From Pseudomonadota bacterium (GTDB lineage Bacteria; Pseudomonadota; Alphaproteobacteria; Acetobacterales; Acetobacteraceae): 6,666 nucleotides of DNA. A program made the position numbers and the translations under genes. Positions within the stretch are counted from its first letter, which is position 1; each line of letters opens with the position of its first letter. Below the pieces are notes generated by a model, which saw nothing but the letters and a program-made list of their open reading frames with translations, had not been told where the DNA came from and did no database searches. Location: NCBI GenBank assembly GCA_023390705.1, contig JAEWCI010000063.1:1-6666 (forward strand), in the 5' to 3' direction. Positions 1 through 5,800 of the stretch are shown here, piece by piece.

Positions 1-377
1 CGCCGCTGATGCGGCTGCGCGACCCGGAGCAGACGCAGGTGCTGCTGGTGACCTTGCCGGAGACGACGCCGGTCTCGGAGGCCGCGGCCCTGCAGGAGGA
101 CCTGCGGCGCGCCGGCATCGAGCCCTATGGCTGGGTGATCAATCGCGGGCTCTCCGGCAGCGGCACGACGGACCCGGTGCTGCGCCAGCGCATGCAGGCC
201 GAGGCGGCGCAGATCGCCCGGGTCCGCGGCGGCTTGGCCCGCCGCAGCTTTCTGCTGCCTTGGCAGCCGGAACCACCGATCGGGCTGCATGCACTCAGGC
301 AACTCACCGAGCGGAATGCACCGCGATTGGAGCCGCTCTCCGAAGACGTAGGGACAGCCCCCGGCAGGGGGAAATGA
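1..377 (+). CDS. arsA: ArsA arsenical pump-driving ATPase, C-terminal part (5' end outside window)
   Basis: The reading frame is open from the left edge (first full codon at base 3) to TGA at 375-377, so only the last ~124 residues are present. ArsA is the cytosolic ATPase that binds arsenite or antimonite and powers its export through the ArsB membrane pump. The visible part carries the conserved ArsA stretch VLLVTLPETTPVSEAAALQE (about bases 39-98), then GIEPYGWVINRGL and a closing LPWQPEPPIGLHAL, all typical of the end of an ArsA nucleotide-binding domain. The P-loop and the DTAPTGH switch motif would lie upstream, so it cannot be seen whether this is the single- or double-domain form. The ~20 residues after the last conserved block are a poorly conserved tail. 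The next gene starts 83 bp downstream on the same strand and is probably co-transcribed. Identification is firm from sequence pattern; function is family knowledge. Confidence 0.9.
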   Translation, partial: PLMRLRDPEQTQVLLVTLPETTPVSEAAALQEDLRRAGIEPYGWVINRGLSGSGTTDPVLRQRMQAEAAQIARVRGGLARRSFLLPWQPEPPIGLHALRQLTERNAPRLEPLSEDVGTAPGRGK

Positions 378-460
378 ACTCGGGCCGGGGCGGCTCGCGC
401 ACACAGATCGGCCCGCCCGGCGGCCCCGGGTAAGAGACATTCGGCAAGGCACGAGCAGCC

Positions 461-862
461 ATGGAAACCCTACCGATCGTCTGGCAGCGCCTGGTGAGTG
501 CGGGGGGCCGGACCTGCGAACGCTGCCAATCGACGCACGAGCAGATCGAGCGGGGCATGACGAAGCTGCGCGCCGCGTTGCCGCCACTCGGCATCGAACC
601 GTCCATCGAAATCAGGGAGATCGACCAGCAGAGCTTCAGGTCGGATCCGCAGCAGTCGAACCGCATCTGGATCGCGGGGCGGCCGATGGAGGACTGGCTG
701 AAGGCACGCGTGGGAAGCAGCCCCTGTTGCTCGGTATGTGCCGGCTCTGAATGCCGTACGGTTGCCGTCGAGGACGCCGTCTTCGAGGTGATACCAGAGG
801 ACCTGTTCCTGCAGGCGGCGCTGATCGCCGCTGGCGACGTGCTTTCGCGGCGACGGCTCTAG
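461..862 (+). CDS. DUF2703 family cysteine-rich protein, thioredoxin-like, arsenic locus
   Basis: This is a 133-residue soluble protein without signal peptide or membrane segment. The pattern fits the DUF2703 family: an N-terminal beta strand leading to C19-x-x-C22 (TCERC, a thioredoxin-like redox or metal site), a central SNRIWIAGRPMEDWL strand-turn resembling the substrate-side strand of thioredoxin folds, and a second cysteine cluster C89, C90, C93 and C98. It ends in a helix (EDLFLQAALIAAGDVL) where the family usually has a similar hydrophobic helix. The ATG at 461 is chosen because an in-frame stop (TAA at 431-433) lies just upstream and no earlier ATG exists; the ribosome binding site is weak. 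It follows arsA by 83 bp. The biochemical role is not established; six cysteines beside arsA suggest handling of arsenite, another thiophilic metal, or a disulfide (inference). Confidence is high that the gene is real and good for the family. Confidence 0.8.
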   Translation: METLPIVWQRLVSAGGRTCERCQSTHEQIERGMTKLRAALPPLGIEPSIEIREIDQQSFRSDPQQSNRIWIAGRPMEDWLKARVGSSPCCSVCAGSECRTVAVEDAVFEVIPEDLFLQAALIAAGDVLSRRRL

Positions 863-1014
863 GCAGCCAGGCAGATCCGCCCGAGAGCAATCGGTAGCAA
901 GGCCGCCCTGAAGGTCGCGCCGCAGGCTCTCGCGAACATGGCCGCGGGCAAGAGTGGCTCCCGGAGGGCAAGTCGCCGCCGCTAGGATCGTGGCGTAACC
1001 GCCAGGATCCCGCC

Positions 1015-1843
1015 GTGACCGACACCCGCTTCACCGCCGCCGTCCTGATCGCGCAGGTGTTGGTGCAGATCGGGGCGTTCACGCTCCCCGCGCTCCTGCC
1101 CGGCTACATCGCGCGCTGGTCGCTCTCCGCGACCGAGGCGGGCTGGCTCATCGGGACGTTCTTCGCGGCCTATGTCGTCGCGGTGCCGGTGCTGGTGGGG
1201 CTGACCGATCGGTTGCCCGCGCGCCGCATCTATCTCGTCGGCGCGGGCGCGACGGCGCTGTCGCATCTCGGATTCGCCGTGCTGGCGGACGGGTTCTGGA
1301 GCGGCCTCGTGCTGCGCGCCATCGGCGGCGTCGGCTGGGCGGGCTGCTACATGCCGGGCCTGAAGGCCATCGCCGACCGACTGGAGGGCACCGCGCAGTC
1401 GCGCGCGGTGACCTGGCATGTGCGACCGGCGTCGGCATCGCCGGCGCCGCCTCCTTCGCCGTGGCCGGTGCGCTCGATGCGCTCGCCGGCCCGTCTGCCG
1501 CCTTCCTGTTCGCCGCTGCCGCGGCCGCAGCCGCCCTCGCCATCGGCGTTGTCGTCATGCCGGACGTCGCGGTGGCACGCCCGGCGGCGGGTTCACCGCT
1601 CGACTTCCGGCCGGTGCTCCGGAACCGGACGGCGATGGCGTGGATCGCCGGCTACACGGTGCACACCTGGGAGATGGCGGCGCTGCGGGCCTGGGGGTGA
1701 CCTTCCCCGCGGCCGCCATCGCGCTGCATGGCGCATCCCCTTCGCCGTTGTGGCTGGCGACGCTTGGGTCACTGCCCGGCCCTTCGAGAGGGCGCTCCTC
1801 TGCCAGTCCCCCAAGTTCACGCCGCACGCATCGGACAACCTGA
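1015..1843 (+). pseudogene. MFS transporter pseudogene (two frameshifts, 3' truncated)
   Basis: The gene begins with GTG at 1015. The first ~136 residues read as a clean major facilitator protein: TM1 at about residues 7-29, TM2 at 40-61, the motif A loop GLTDRLPARR at 62-71, then further hydrophobic helices. At about 1417-1425 the homologous frame jumps by -1: TWH in frame 1 continues as GVGIAGAASFAVAGALDALA in frame 3, ending at the TGA at 1698-1700. A second -1 slip lies in the run of five G at 1693-1697: ALRAWG (frame 3) continues as VTFPAAAIALHG (frame 2). Transporter-like sequence fades by about 1785 and that frame stops at 1841-1843. A full MFS protein has ~390-400 residues and 12 helices; only ~270 are accounted for, so roughly the last third is gone. 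The substrate is unknown. Sequencing error could explain the two indels but not the missing 3' end. Confidence 0.75.
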
Positions 1844-1980
1844 TCTCGGTCTTCTGCGAGTACATCGATTTCCGCTAAACGAAAAGGCGGCGCCCAGTGC
1901 CGGGCGGCCACGCCAATCGGTCTGGGCGAGCCAAGCCGATCTCCACCCCTCCGATTTGCTTGATCCAAACTGCGATTACA
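1786..1980 (+). other. Apparently non-coding junction segment
   Basis: This lies between the point where MFS-like sequence ends and the regulatory region of the padR gene. Reading frames cross it on both strands, but none shows a recognisable domain. The base composition becomes noticeably richer in A and T towards 1950-1980 than in the neighbouring genes. It probably holds a recombination junction plus the upstream part of the padR promoter. A CTTGAT at 1959-1964 repeats, 22 bp apart, the CTTGAT that opens the operator-like element at 1981, which could be an extra half-site. No inverted terminal repeats or transposase fragments were recognised. Confidence 0.4.
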
Positions 1981-2005
1981 CTTGATGCATTGAGAGGCAA
2001 GGTAT
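1981..2005 (+). promoter_or_regulatory. Putative PadR operator, upstream copy of an inverted 25-bp element
   Basis: The element opens with CTTGATGCATTGAG (1981-1994), a near-palindrome centred on ATGCAT, and ends with AAGGTAT (1999-2005). Its reverse complement occurs at 2476-2500 with 22 of 25 positions identical. It lies 13 bp before the padR start and overlaps the likely -35 box, which is a usual place for an autoregulating repressor to bind. The repeat is read directly from the sequence; the operator role is inference. Confidence 0.6.
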
Positions 2006-2008
2006 AGG
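1982..2008 (+). promoter_or_regulatory. Possible sigma70-type promoter of padR
   Basis: TTGATG (1982-1987) could be a -35 box and TATAGG (2003-2008) a -10 box, with a rather short 15-bp spacer. Transcription would then start around 2014-2016, only a few bases before the ATG at 2018, giving a leaderless or nearly leaderless mRNA. That agrees with the lack of a purine-rich Shine-Dalgarno sequence beyond a plain G run. It is a weak call because of the spacer and because alphaproteobacterial promoters are degenerate. Confidence 0.35.
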
Positions 2009-2017
2009 TTTGGGGGC

Positions 2018-2449
2018 ATGGAAGCCCTGCGCCGAGCCTCTCCGCCGCGTGTCGACTATGCCTCGCGGGACTATTGGGCGGGCACGATCAAGATGGGCCT
2101 GTCCAAGTTCTTCATCCTTCGTGTCCTGCACGAGGGACCGATGCACGGTTACGATATCGCCCGCGCCGTCGAGCGCACCACCGGCGGCTGCTGCTCGCCG
2201 ACCGAGGGCACCATCTACCCCGTTCTTCGCGAGTTCGAGGCCGGCGGCTTCGTCACCGCGACCGAGGAGGTGGTCCAGGGCCGCCAGCGCCGGGTCTACG
2301 CGCTGACCGAGGCCGGCCGCGCCGCCTTCCGGGTGGCGCTGGAAGCCTGGATGGAGGCGACCGCGGCCCTGCAGGATACCGGGAGGGCCTTCGCCGCCGC
2401 CGACCGCGCGCGCGCCGCGCGCTCCTCCGGCAGGGAGTGCTGCGGGTGA
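2018..2449 (+). CDS. PadR-family transcriptional regulator with vicinal cysteine pairs
   Basis: This is a 143-residue regulator of the short PadR type. Residues ~27-100 form the winged helix: MGLSKFFILRVLHEGPMHGY (helices 1-2), CCSPTEGTIYPVLREFEAGG (recognition helix, with the TIYPVL hallmark of PadR) and RRVYALTEAGRAAF (wing). A single helix (~105-120) replaces the long dimerisation domain of larger PadR proteins. C58-C59 sits directly before the recognition helix, and a second pair, C141-C142, is the penultimate residues. PadR proteins are repressors released by small molecules; paired cysteines at the DNA-binding helix suggest release by arsenite, antimonite or another thiophilic agent (inference). 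The ATG at 2018 keeps the SRDYWAGTIKMG segment, which looks like part of the conserved protein; the only later Met is residue 26. The oxidoreductase gene follows after 61 bp, and operator-like repeats precede both genes. Confidence 0.88.
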   Translation: MEALRRASPPRVDYASRDYWAGTIKMGLSKFFILRVLHEGPMHGYDIARAVERTTGGCCSPTEGTIYPVLREFEAGGFVTATEEVVQGRQRRVYALTEAGRAAFRVALEAWMEATAALQDTGRAFAAADRARAARSSGRECCG

Positions 2450-2475
2450 CCCGGCCCGCGACTTCTCGTGCCCTC

Positions 2476-2500
2476 ATACCTTTCCCCTCGATGCATCAAG
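2476..2500 (-). promoter_or_regulatory. Putative PadR operator, downstream inverted copy
   Basis: This is the reverse-complement copy (22/25) of the element at 1981-2005, in the 61-bp gap between padR and the oxidoreductase gene. The core CTCGATGCATCAAG (2487-2500) is a near-palindrome; combining the better half of each copy gives the perfect palindrome CTTGATGCATCAAG. It abuts and partly overlaps the Shine-Dalgarno sequence of the next gene, so a bound regulator would act as a roadblock or on a promoter just upstream. CATACCT occurs twice, at 2475-2481 and 2504-2510. No convincing plus-strand promoter boxes were found in the gap. The role as operator is inference. Confidence 0.55.
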
Positions 2501-2503
2501 GAG
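2498..2503 (+). promoter_or_regulatory. Ribosome binding site AAGGAG
   Basis: AAGGAG lies 7 bases before the ATG at 2511 and is the strongest Shine-Dalgarno match in the window. It fixes the start of the oxidoreductase. Its first three bases are the last three of the operator-like palindrome, so protein binding to DNA and ribosome loading use adjacent sequence. Confidence 0.75.
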
Positions 2504-2510
2504 CATACCT

Positions 2511-3971
2511 ATGACCGACTCCAGCCTCCCGATTGCCATCATCGGTGCCGGCCCTGTCGGGCTTGCCGCCGCCGCCCAGCTCCTCGCCCGCGGGCTCGAG
2601 CCGCTGGTGCTGGAGGCCGGGCCGGAGGTGGGCCACGCCGTCCGCGCCTGGGGCCATGTCCGCATGTTCTCGCCCTGGGAGTTCAACACCGACGCCGCGG
2701 CGCGGGCATTGCTCGAGGCGGAGGGCTGGTCGGCGCCCGACCCCGCTCACTACCCGACCGGTACGGAGCTGGTGGCGGACTACCTCGCCCCGCTCGCCGC
2801 CACGGCGGCGCTGCGGGGGCGCATTCGCACCGGCGCGAAGGTGGTCGGCGTGGCGCGCCGCGACCTCGGCCGGCTGCACGACGGCGCCGACCGCGACGCC
2901 GCCCCCTTCGTGCTGCACGTGGAGACCTGCTGCGGCATGGCGACGATCGAGGCGCGCGCGGTGATCGACTGCTCGGGCACCTGGAACGTGCCGAACCCTG
3001 CCGGCAGCCACGGCATGCTCGCGCCCGGCGAGGCGCGGAACGCCAAGCGCATTGCCTATGGCATCCCCGACGTGCTCGGCGCGGAGCGGGATACCTATGC
3101 CGGCCGGACGACGCTTGTGGTCGGCGCCGGGCACTCCGCCATGAACGCGGTGCTCGACCTCGTCGAGCTGGCGAAGGAGGCACCCGGTACGCGGATCCTC
3201 TGGGCATTTCGCCGCCCGCTCGGCGCGGTGAACTTCGGCGGCGGGGCGAGGGACGGCTTGGCGCAGCGGGGCGAGCTCGGCGCCCGCGCCCAGGCGCTCG
3301 TCGAGGCCGGTGCCGTCACCGCCCTCGCGCCCTTCCTGATCGACCGCATCGCGGAGGCGGACGGCGCGCTCGCCGTCACCGGCCGGCAGGAGGCGCGCGC
3401 GACGACGGTGCGCGCTGACCGGGTGATCGTGGCCACCGGCTTCCGCCCCGACCTGTCCTTCCTGCGGGAGGTGCGGCTCGCCCTCGACCCGGCGGTGGAG
3501 GCGACGCCGGCGCTGGCGCCGCTGATCGATACCAACCTGCACTCCTGCGGCACCGTGCGCCCGCACGGCGAGGCCGAGCTGCGCCACCCGGAGGCGGGCT
3601 TCTACATCGCCGGCATGAAGAGCTATGGCCGCGCGCCGACCTTCCTGCTGGCGACCGGCCATGAGCAGGTGCGCTCCATCGCCGCGTTCCTGGCCGGCGA
3701 CGTGGAGGCGGCGCGCCGTGTCGAATTGGTGCTGCCCGAAACCGGGGTCTGCTCGTCCGACCGGGCGCCCCCCACCTCGGCGGCGTCCTCTTGCTGCACG
3801 CCCACCACGCCGCAGGGCGTCTGCTGCGCCCCGAAGCCGGAGCTGGCCCCGGACGCGGCGTGCTGTGCGAAGGCGGACGAGGTGAAGGTCGCGCCGGTGA
3901 CGGTGGCGGCGGAAGGGTGCTGCGGTCCAGCGCCAATGCCCGCCCCGAAGGTGGGCGGCTGCTGCGGCTGA
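2511..3971 (+). CDS. FAD/NAD(P)-dependent oxidoreductase with Cys-Cys-rich C-terminal tail (arsenic-associated flavoprotein)
   Basis: This 486-residue flavoprotein belongs to the two-dinucleotide-binding-domain class (CzcO/flavin monooxygenase-like). An FAD Rossmann motif G12-A-G14-P-V-G17 opens the protein and E35 ends the second strand (VLEAG), where the FAD ribose is bound. A second dinucleotide motif GAGHSA (205-210) should bind NAD(P)H, and ATGFRPD (309 onward) and YIAGMKSYG (365-373) are the usual later FAD-contact segments. The flavin monooxygenase fingerprint FxGxxxHxxxY was not found, so a reductase or oxidase is as likely as an oxygenase. After about residue 413 the fold ends and a low-complexity Ala/Pro-rich tail begins with C414 and Cys-Cys pairs at 428, 438, 451, 470 and 484, ending GGCCG. 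This looks like a soft-metal or metalloid binding tail. No signal peptide is seen. The upstream PadR regulator and nearby arsA suggest a role in arsenical redox chemistry (inference); the substrate is unknown. Confidence 0.88.
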   Translation: MTDSSLPIAIIGAGPVGLAAAAQLLARGLEPLVLEAGPEVGHAVRAWGHVRMFSPWEFNTDAAARALLEAEGWSAPDPAHYPTGTELVADYLAPLAATAALRGRIRTGAKVVGVARRDLGRLHDGADRDAAPFVLHVETCCGMATIEARAVIDCSGTWNVPNPAGSHGMLAPGEARNAKRIAYGIPDVLGAERDTYAGRTTLVVGAGHSAMNAVLDLVELAKEAPGTRILWAFRRPLGAVNFGGGARDGLAQRGELGARAQALVEAGAVTALAPFLIDRIAEADGALAVTGRQEARATTVRADRVIVATGFRPDLSFLREVRLALDPAVEATPALAPLIDTNLHSCGTVRPHGEAELRHPEAGFYIAGMKSYGRAPTFLLATGHEQVRSIAAFLAGDVEAARRVELVLPETGVCSSDRAPPTSAASSCCTPTTPQGVCCAPKPELAPDAACCAKADEVKVAPVTVAAEGCCGPAPMPAPKVGGCCG

Positions 3972-4000
3972 GAGCAGGAGGGTGGACGAACACCTACCCG

Positions 4001-4552
4001 GTGGGCATCGACTACGCGCCGACCGCCAGCCGCTGCGGTAATGCGGTGGTCAGCCGCCACCGCGCGCCTGCATCCAGGTTCGCCCGCTTCCTGGCCGGCG
4101 TTCCGAACCTGAACCGCCGGCAGACGATCCGCGTCGGGCGAGGGGTGGCCTATGCGCAGGTCGGCACCGTCGGCTTTGACGGGCCGATCGACCTGCAGGC
4201 GCTGCGCCTCTACGGCCTGCCGGAGGCGGCGTCCGCCGTGCTGAACGGCACGCCGCTGCTCTCGGGGACGCTGTCCGGCTCGGGCCGGCGGGAGTTCGCG
4301 GCGAAGGCATCGTGGAACCTGCCGAGCCTCGCCGCCGGCGCGACGGCGCTGCTCGACGTCACCATCACCGGCGCGCGGGCCGGCGACCTCGCGCAGGCCT
4401 CGCTCGCGACCAGCAGCCGGTTCTTCGAGCTCGACGCGACCGCCTGGTCCAACAACACCGTCCGCGTGCTGGCGCGCAACGTGTCGAACACCACCATCGA
4501 CCTCGGGGCGGCGACGCTCTCCGTGCAGGTGACGAAGCGGCGGGTGCCGTAG
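4001..4552 (+). CDS. Beta-rich protein, possible C-terminal remnant of a phage-tail or surface protein
   Basis: The frame is open from within the flavoprotein gene to TAG at 4550-4552. GTG at 4001 is only one possible start, and the AGGAGG at 3976-3981 is too far from it to be a convincing ribosome binding site, so the N-terminus may be missing. The protein has few charged helices and many alternating hydrophobic/Thr/Ser strands. The end, from SWNLPSLAAGATALLDVTIT through WSNNTVRVLARN to ATLSVQVTK, resembles the beta-sandwich ends of phage tail and beta-helix surface proteins, where a phrase of the type NTVxVxxxN followed by xLxVxVxK closes the chain. No catalytic motif is visible. GC-rich third positions indicate genuine coding sequence. 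It begins 30 bp after the flavoprotein stop and faces the minus-strand frame ending at 4557. Family assignment is tentative; an unrelated hypothetical protein is possible. Confidence 0.5.
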   Translation: MGIDYAPTASRCGNAVVSRHRAPASRFARFLAGVPNLNRRQTIRVGRGVAYAQVGTVGFDGPIDLQALRLYGLPEAASAVLNGTPLLSGTLSGSGRREFAAKASWNLPSLAAGATALLDVTITGARAGDLAQASLATSSRFFELDATAWSNNTVRVLARNVSNTTIDLGAATLSVQVTKRRVP

Positions 4553-4556
4553 GTGG

Positions 4557-4808
4557 TCAGAACACCCGGTTGGTCATCATCAGCGGCGTGCCCGGCGCCA
4601 CCGGGAGCCAGTAGAGAGCGGGTCCTTGCGCCCGCGTCTCTTCGCCGACGCGCGCCATCGAGGCCGCATCCCACCTCAGGACTGCCAAACGGGTCGCATC
4701 AGAAACCGATAGCAGACAGCCTACCGGCAGCGCCAAGAGCCGGGCAAATTCATCTCCGCCATGCTCACAACGGTCCTTGATACTCACCGAACGACACGTT
4801 CGTGCCAT
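4557..4808 (-). CDS. Short hypothetical frame, possible 3' gene remnant
   Basis: This minus-strand frame could code for up to 83 residues. Its last ~40 codons (about 4557-4680) have the strong G/C third-position bias of real genes and end ALYWLPVAPGTPLMMTNRVF. The upstream half is less biased and includes a Cys/Lys-rich start inside the 3' end of the ybiB-like gene, with no good ribosome binding site. This favours a leftover 3' end of a larger gene whose front was lost, rather than an intact small gene. The stop is 4 bp from the stop of the convergent plus-strand frame. I do not recognise the product. Confidence 0.3.
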   Translation of the reverse strand: MARTCRSVSIKDRCEHGGDEFARLLALPVGCLLSVSDATRLAVLRWDAASMARVGEETRAQGPALYWLPVAPGTPLMMTNRVF

Positions 4809-5800
4809 ATATCGAGGGCGCGGGCATCCGCTTCGGCAGGCGTGGCCGCTTCGCCCAGCGCCAGCAGGCCGAGCGCAAGGGTCGCCAGGGCGGTTGCCAA
4901 TCCCACACCCCCGGCATCGCCGCGCCAGACCGCAAGGAATTCGTCCGCCGCCGCGGGCCGTGCCGGTCCAGCCAGCATGGCTGGCAGCTCCATCTCCTGG
5001 CGCGCCGATCCGTTCTCATGCAGATGCGCGGTCACCGTCTTCAACGGAGTCCGCTCAGCCTCGCCACTGCCACCCTTCACAACAAGAAGGCGCGGGCGTC
5101 CCAGCTCGGCCGCCACCGCGAGATGCAGCGCGATGTAAGGTGGGTGGAACACGCCATCCACGCCCGCGCGCGCATCGAAAGGATCCAGGAGCCGCGACAC
5201 GGTGTTGATGGGCGAGCGCAGGCCGAGCAGGGCGCGCAATCCGAGCAGCCGATCGACCCCGGGGTTCAGCGCCGCAAGCGGCAGATAGGCGAAGCCCGTT
5301 GCGTCAAGCATCCGCGCCGCCCCGTCCCGGTCCGTTGCCGGGCGCAGCCCGAGCAGGGCCAGCGCCTCCGTCACCGGCACGCCGGAGGAGAAGGCGTTGG
5401 AGCCGTGCATCAGCACACGATGTCCCGCCTGCGCCAGAGCAAGCGCGGCAAGCAGGAACCAAGGCGCGGTCCGCGTTCGCCCGGCCCCATAGGACGGCCA
5501 GTCGAGGTCCACCGCGACATGACACGCTCCGCGGCAGCCTGCCGCCTCGCGCGCCGCCTCGACCAGACCGGCCATCTCCTGCGGGTCCTCGCCGCGATAG
5601 CGTAGCAGCATGAGGAAGGCGCCGACCTGGTGCGGGTCCGCCTCCTCGCGCAGCACCATGCGAAGCGCGGTTCGCGCTTCCTCCCGCGTCAGTGCACGCG
5701 AGCGGCCGGGACCGCGGCCGAGCGTGCGGACGAAGGGGGTGAAGGGATGTTCCGCCGCGCCGTCTTCGGACGTGTCGGCGATGTCGGGACTACGCGGCAT
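4784..5800 (-). CDS. ybiB: YbiB-like glycosyl transferase family protein (TrpD fold)
   Basis: This is a 338-residue protein of the anthranilate phosphoribosyltransferase fold, YbiB branch. The N-terminal helical domain reads LTREEARTALRMVLREEADP (37-56) followed by VGAFLMLLRYRGEDPQEMAG, the typical TrpD-like opening. The phosphoribosyl-binding region is altered: YGAGRTR (104-110) stands where TrpD has GTGGD, and LMHGSN (130-135) where TrpD has KHGN, as in YbiB proteins. Such proteins are not tryptophan enzymes; E. coli YbiB binds nucleic acid and its cellular role is unclear. The later SPINTVSRLLDPFDA and LLVVKGGSGEAER segments fit the same family. The ATG at 5800 is chosen because it overlaps the end of cysG by 11 bp, which implies translational coupling; an in-frame start further up (5851) would overlap cysG by 62 bp. 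Such cysG-ybiB pairs are common in alphaproteobacterial nitrate/sulfite assimilation loci. The family call is confident; the function is not. Confidence 0.85.
   Translation of the reverse strand: MPRSPDIADTSEDGAAEHPFTPFVRTLGRGPGRSRALTREEARTALRMVLREEADPHQVGAFLMLLRYRGEDPQEMAGLVEAAREAAGCRGACHVAVDLDWPSYGAGRTRTAPWFLLAALALAQAGHRVLMHGSNAFSSGVPVTEALALLGLRPATDRDGAARMLDATGFAYLPLAALNPGVDRLLGLRALLGLRSPINTVSRLLDPFDARAGVDGVFHPPYIALHLAVAAELGRPRLLVVKGGSGEAERTPLKTVTAHLHENGSARQEMELPAMLAGPARPAAADEFLAVWRGDAGGVGLATALATLALGLLALGEAATPAEADARALDIWHERVVR

Noticed and set aside
383..428. Possible terminator hairpin after arsA (CCGGGGC pairing with GCCCCGG)
   Set aside because: The loop is about 30 bases, there is no T tract, and such pairings are expected by chance in DNA this GC-rich.
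982..1419. Minus-strand frame opposite the MFS pseudogene
   Set aside because: Its composition is an Arg/Ala/Gly-rich shadow; the plus strand shows membrane helices and MFS motif A.
1417..1700. Programmed ribosomal frameshifting in the MFS gene
   Set aside because: The first slip has no slippery heptamer, two events would be needed, and the gene is also truncated; decay or sequencing error is simpler.
1786..1980. Possible insertion sequence or transposase remnant between the MFS fragment and padR
   Set aside because: No terminal inverted repeats, target duplication or recognisable transposase residues were seen in any frame.
2473..2499. Minus-strand promoter (TTGATG, 15 bp, TATGAG) in the downstream operator copy giving antisense padR RNA
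   Set aside because: It follows only from the inverted copy of the element; the spacer is short and the -10 match poor, and nothing else supports antisense transcription.
2496..3662. Long open minus-strand frame (388 codons) opposite the flavoprotein gene
   Set aside because: It is a GC-rich shadow: the plus strand encodes an unmistakable FAD/NAD(P) enzyme with a strong ribosome binding site, and the minus translation is Arg/His/Ala-rich with no domain.
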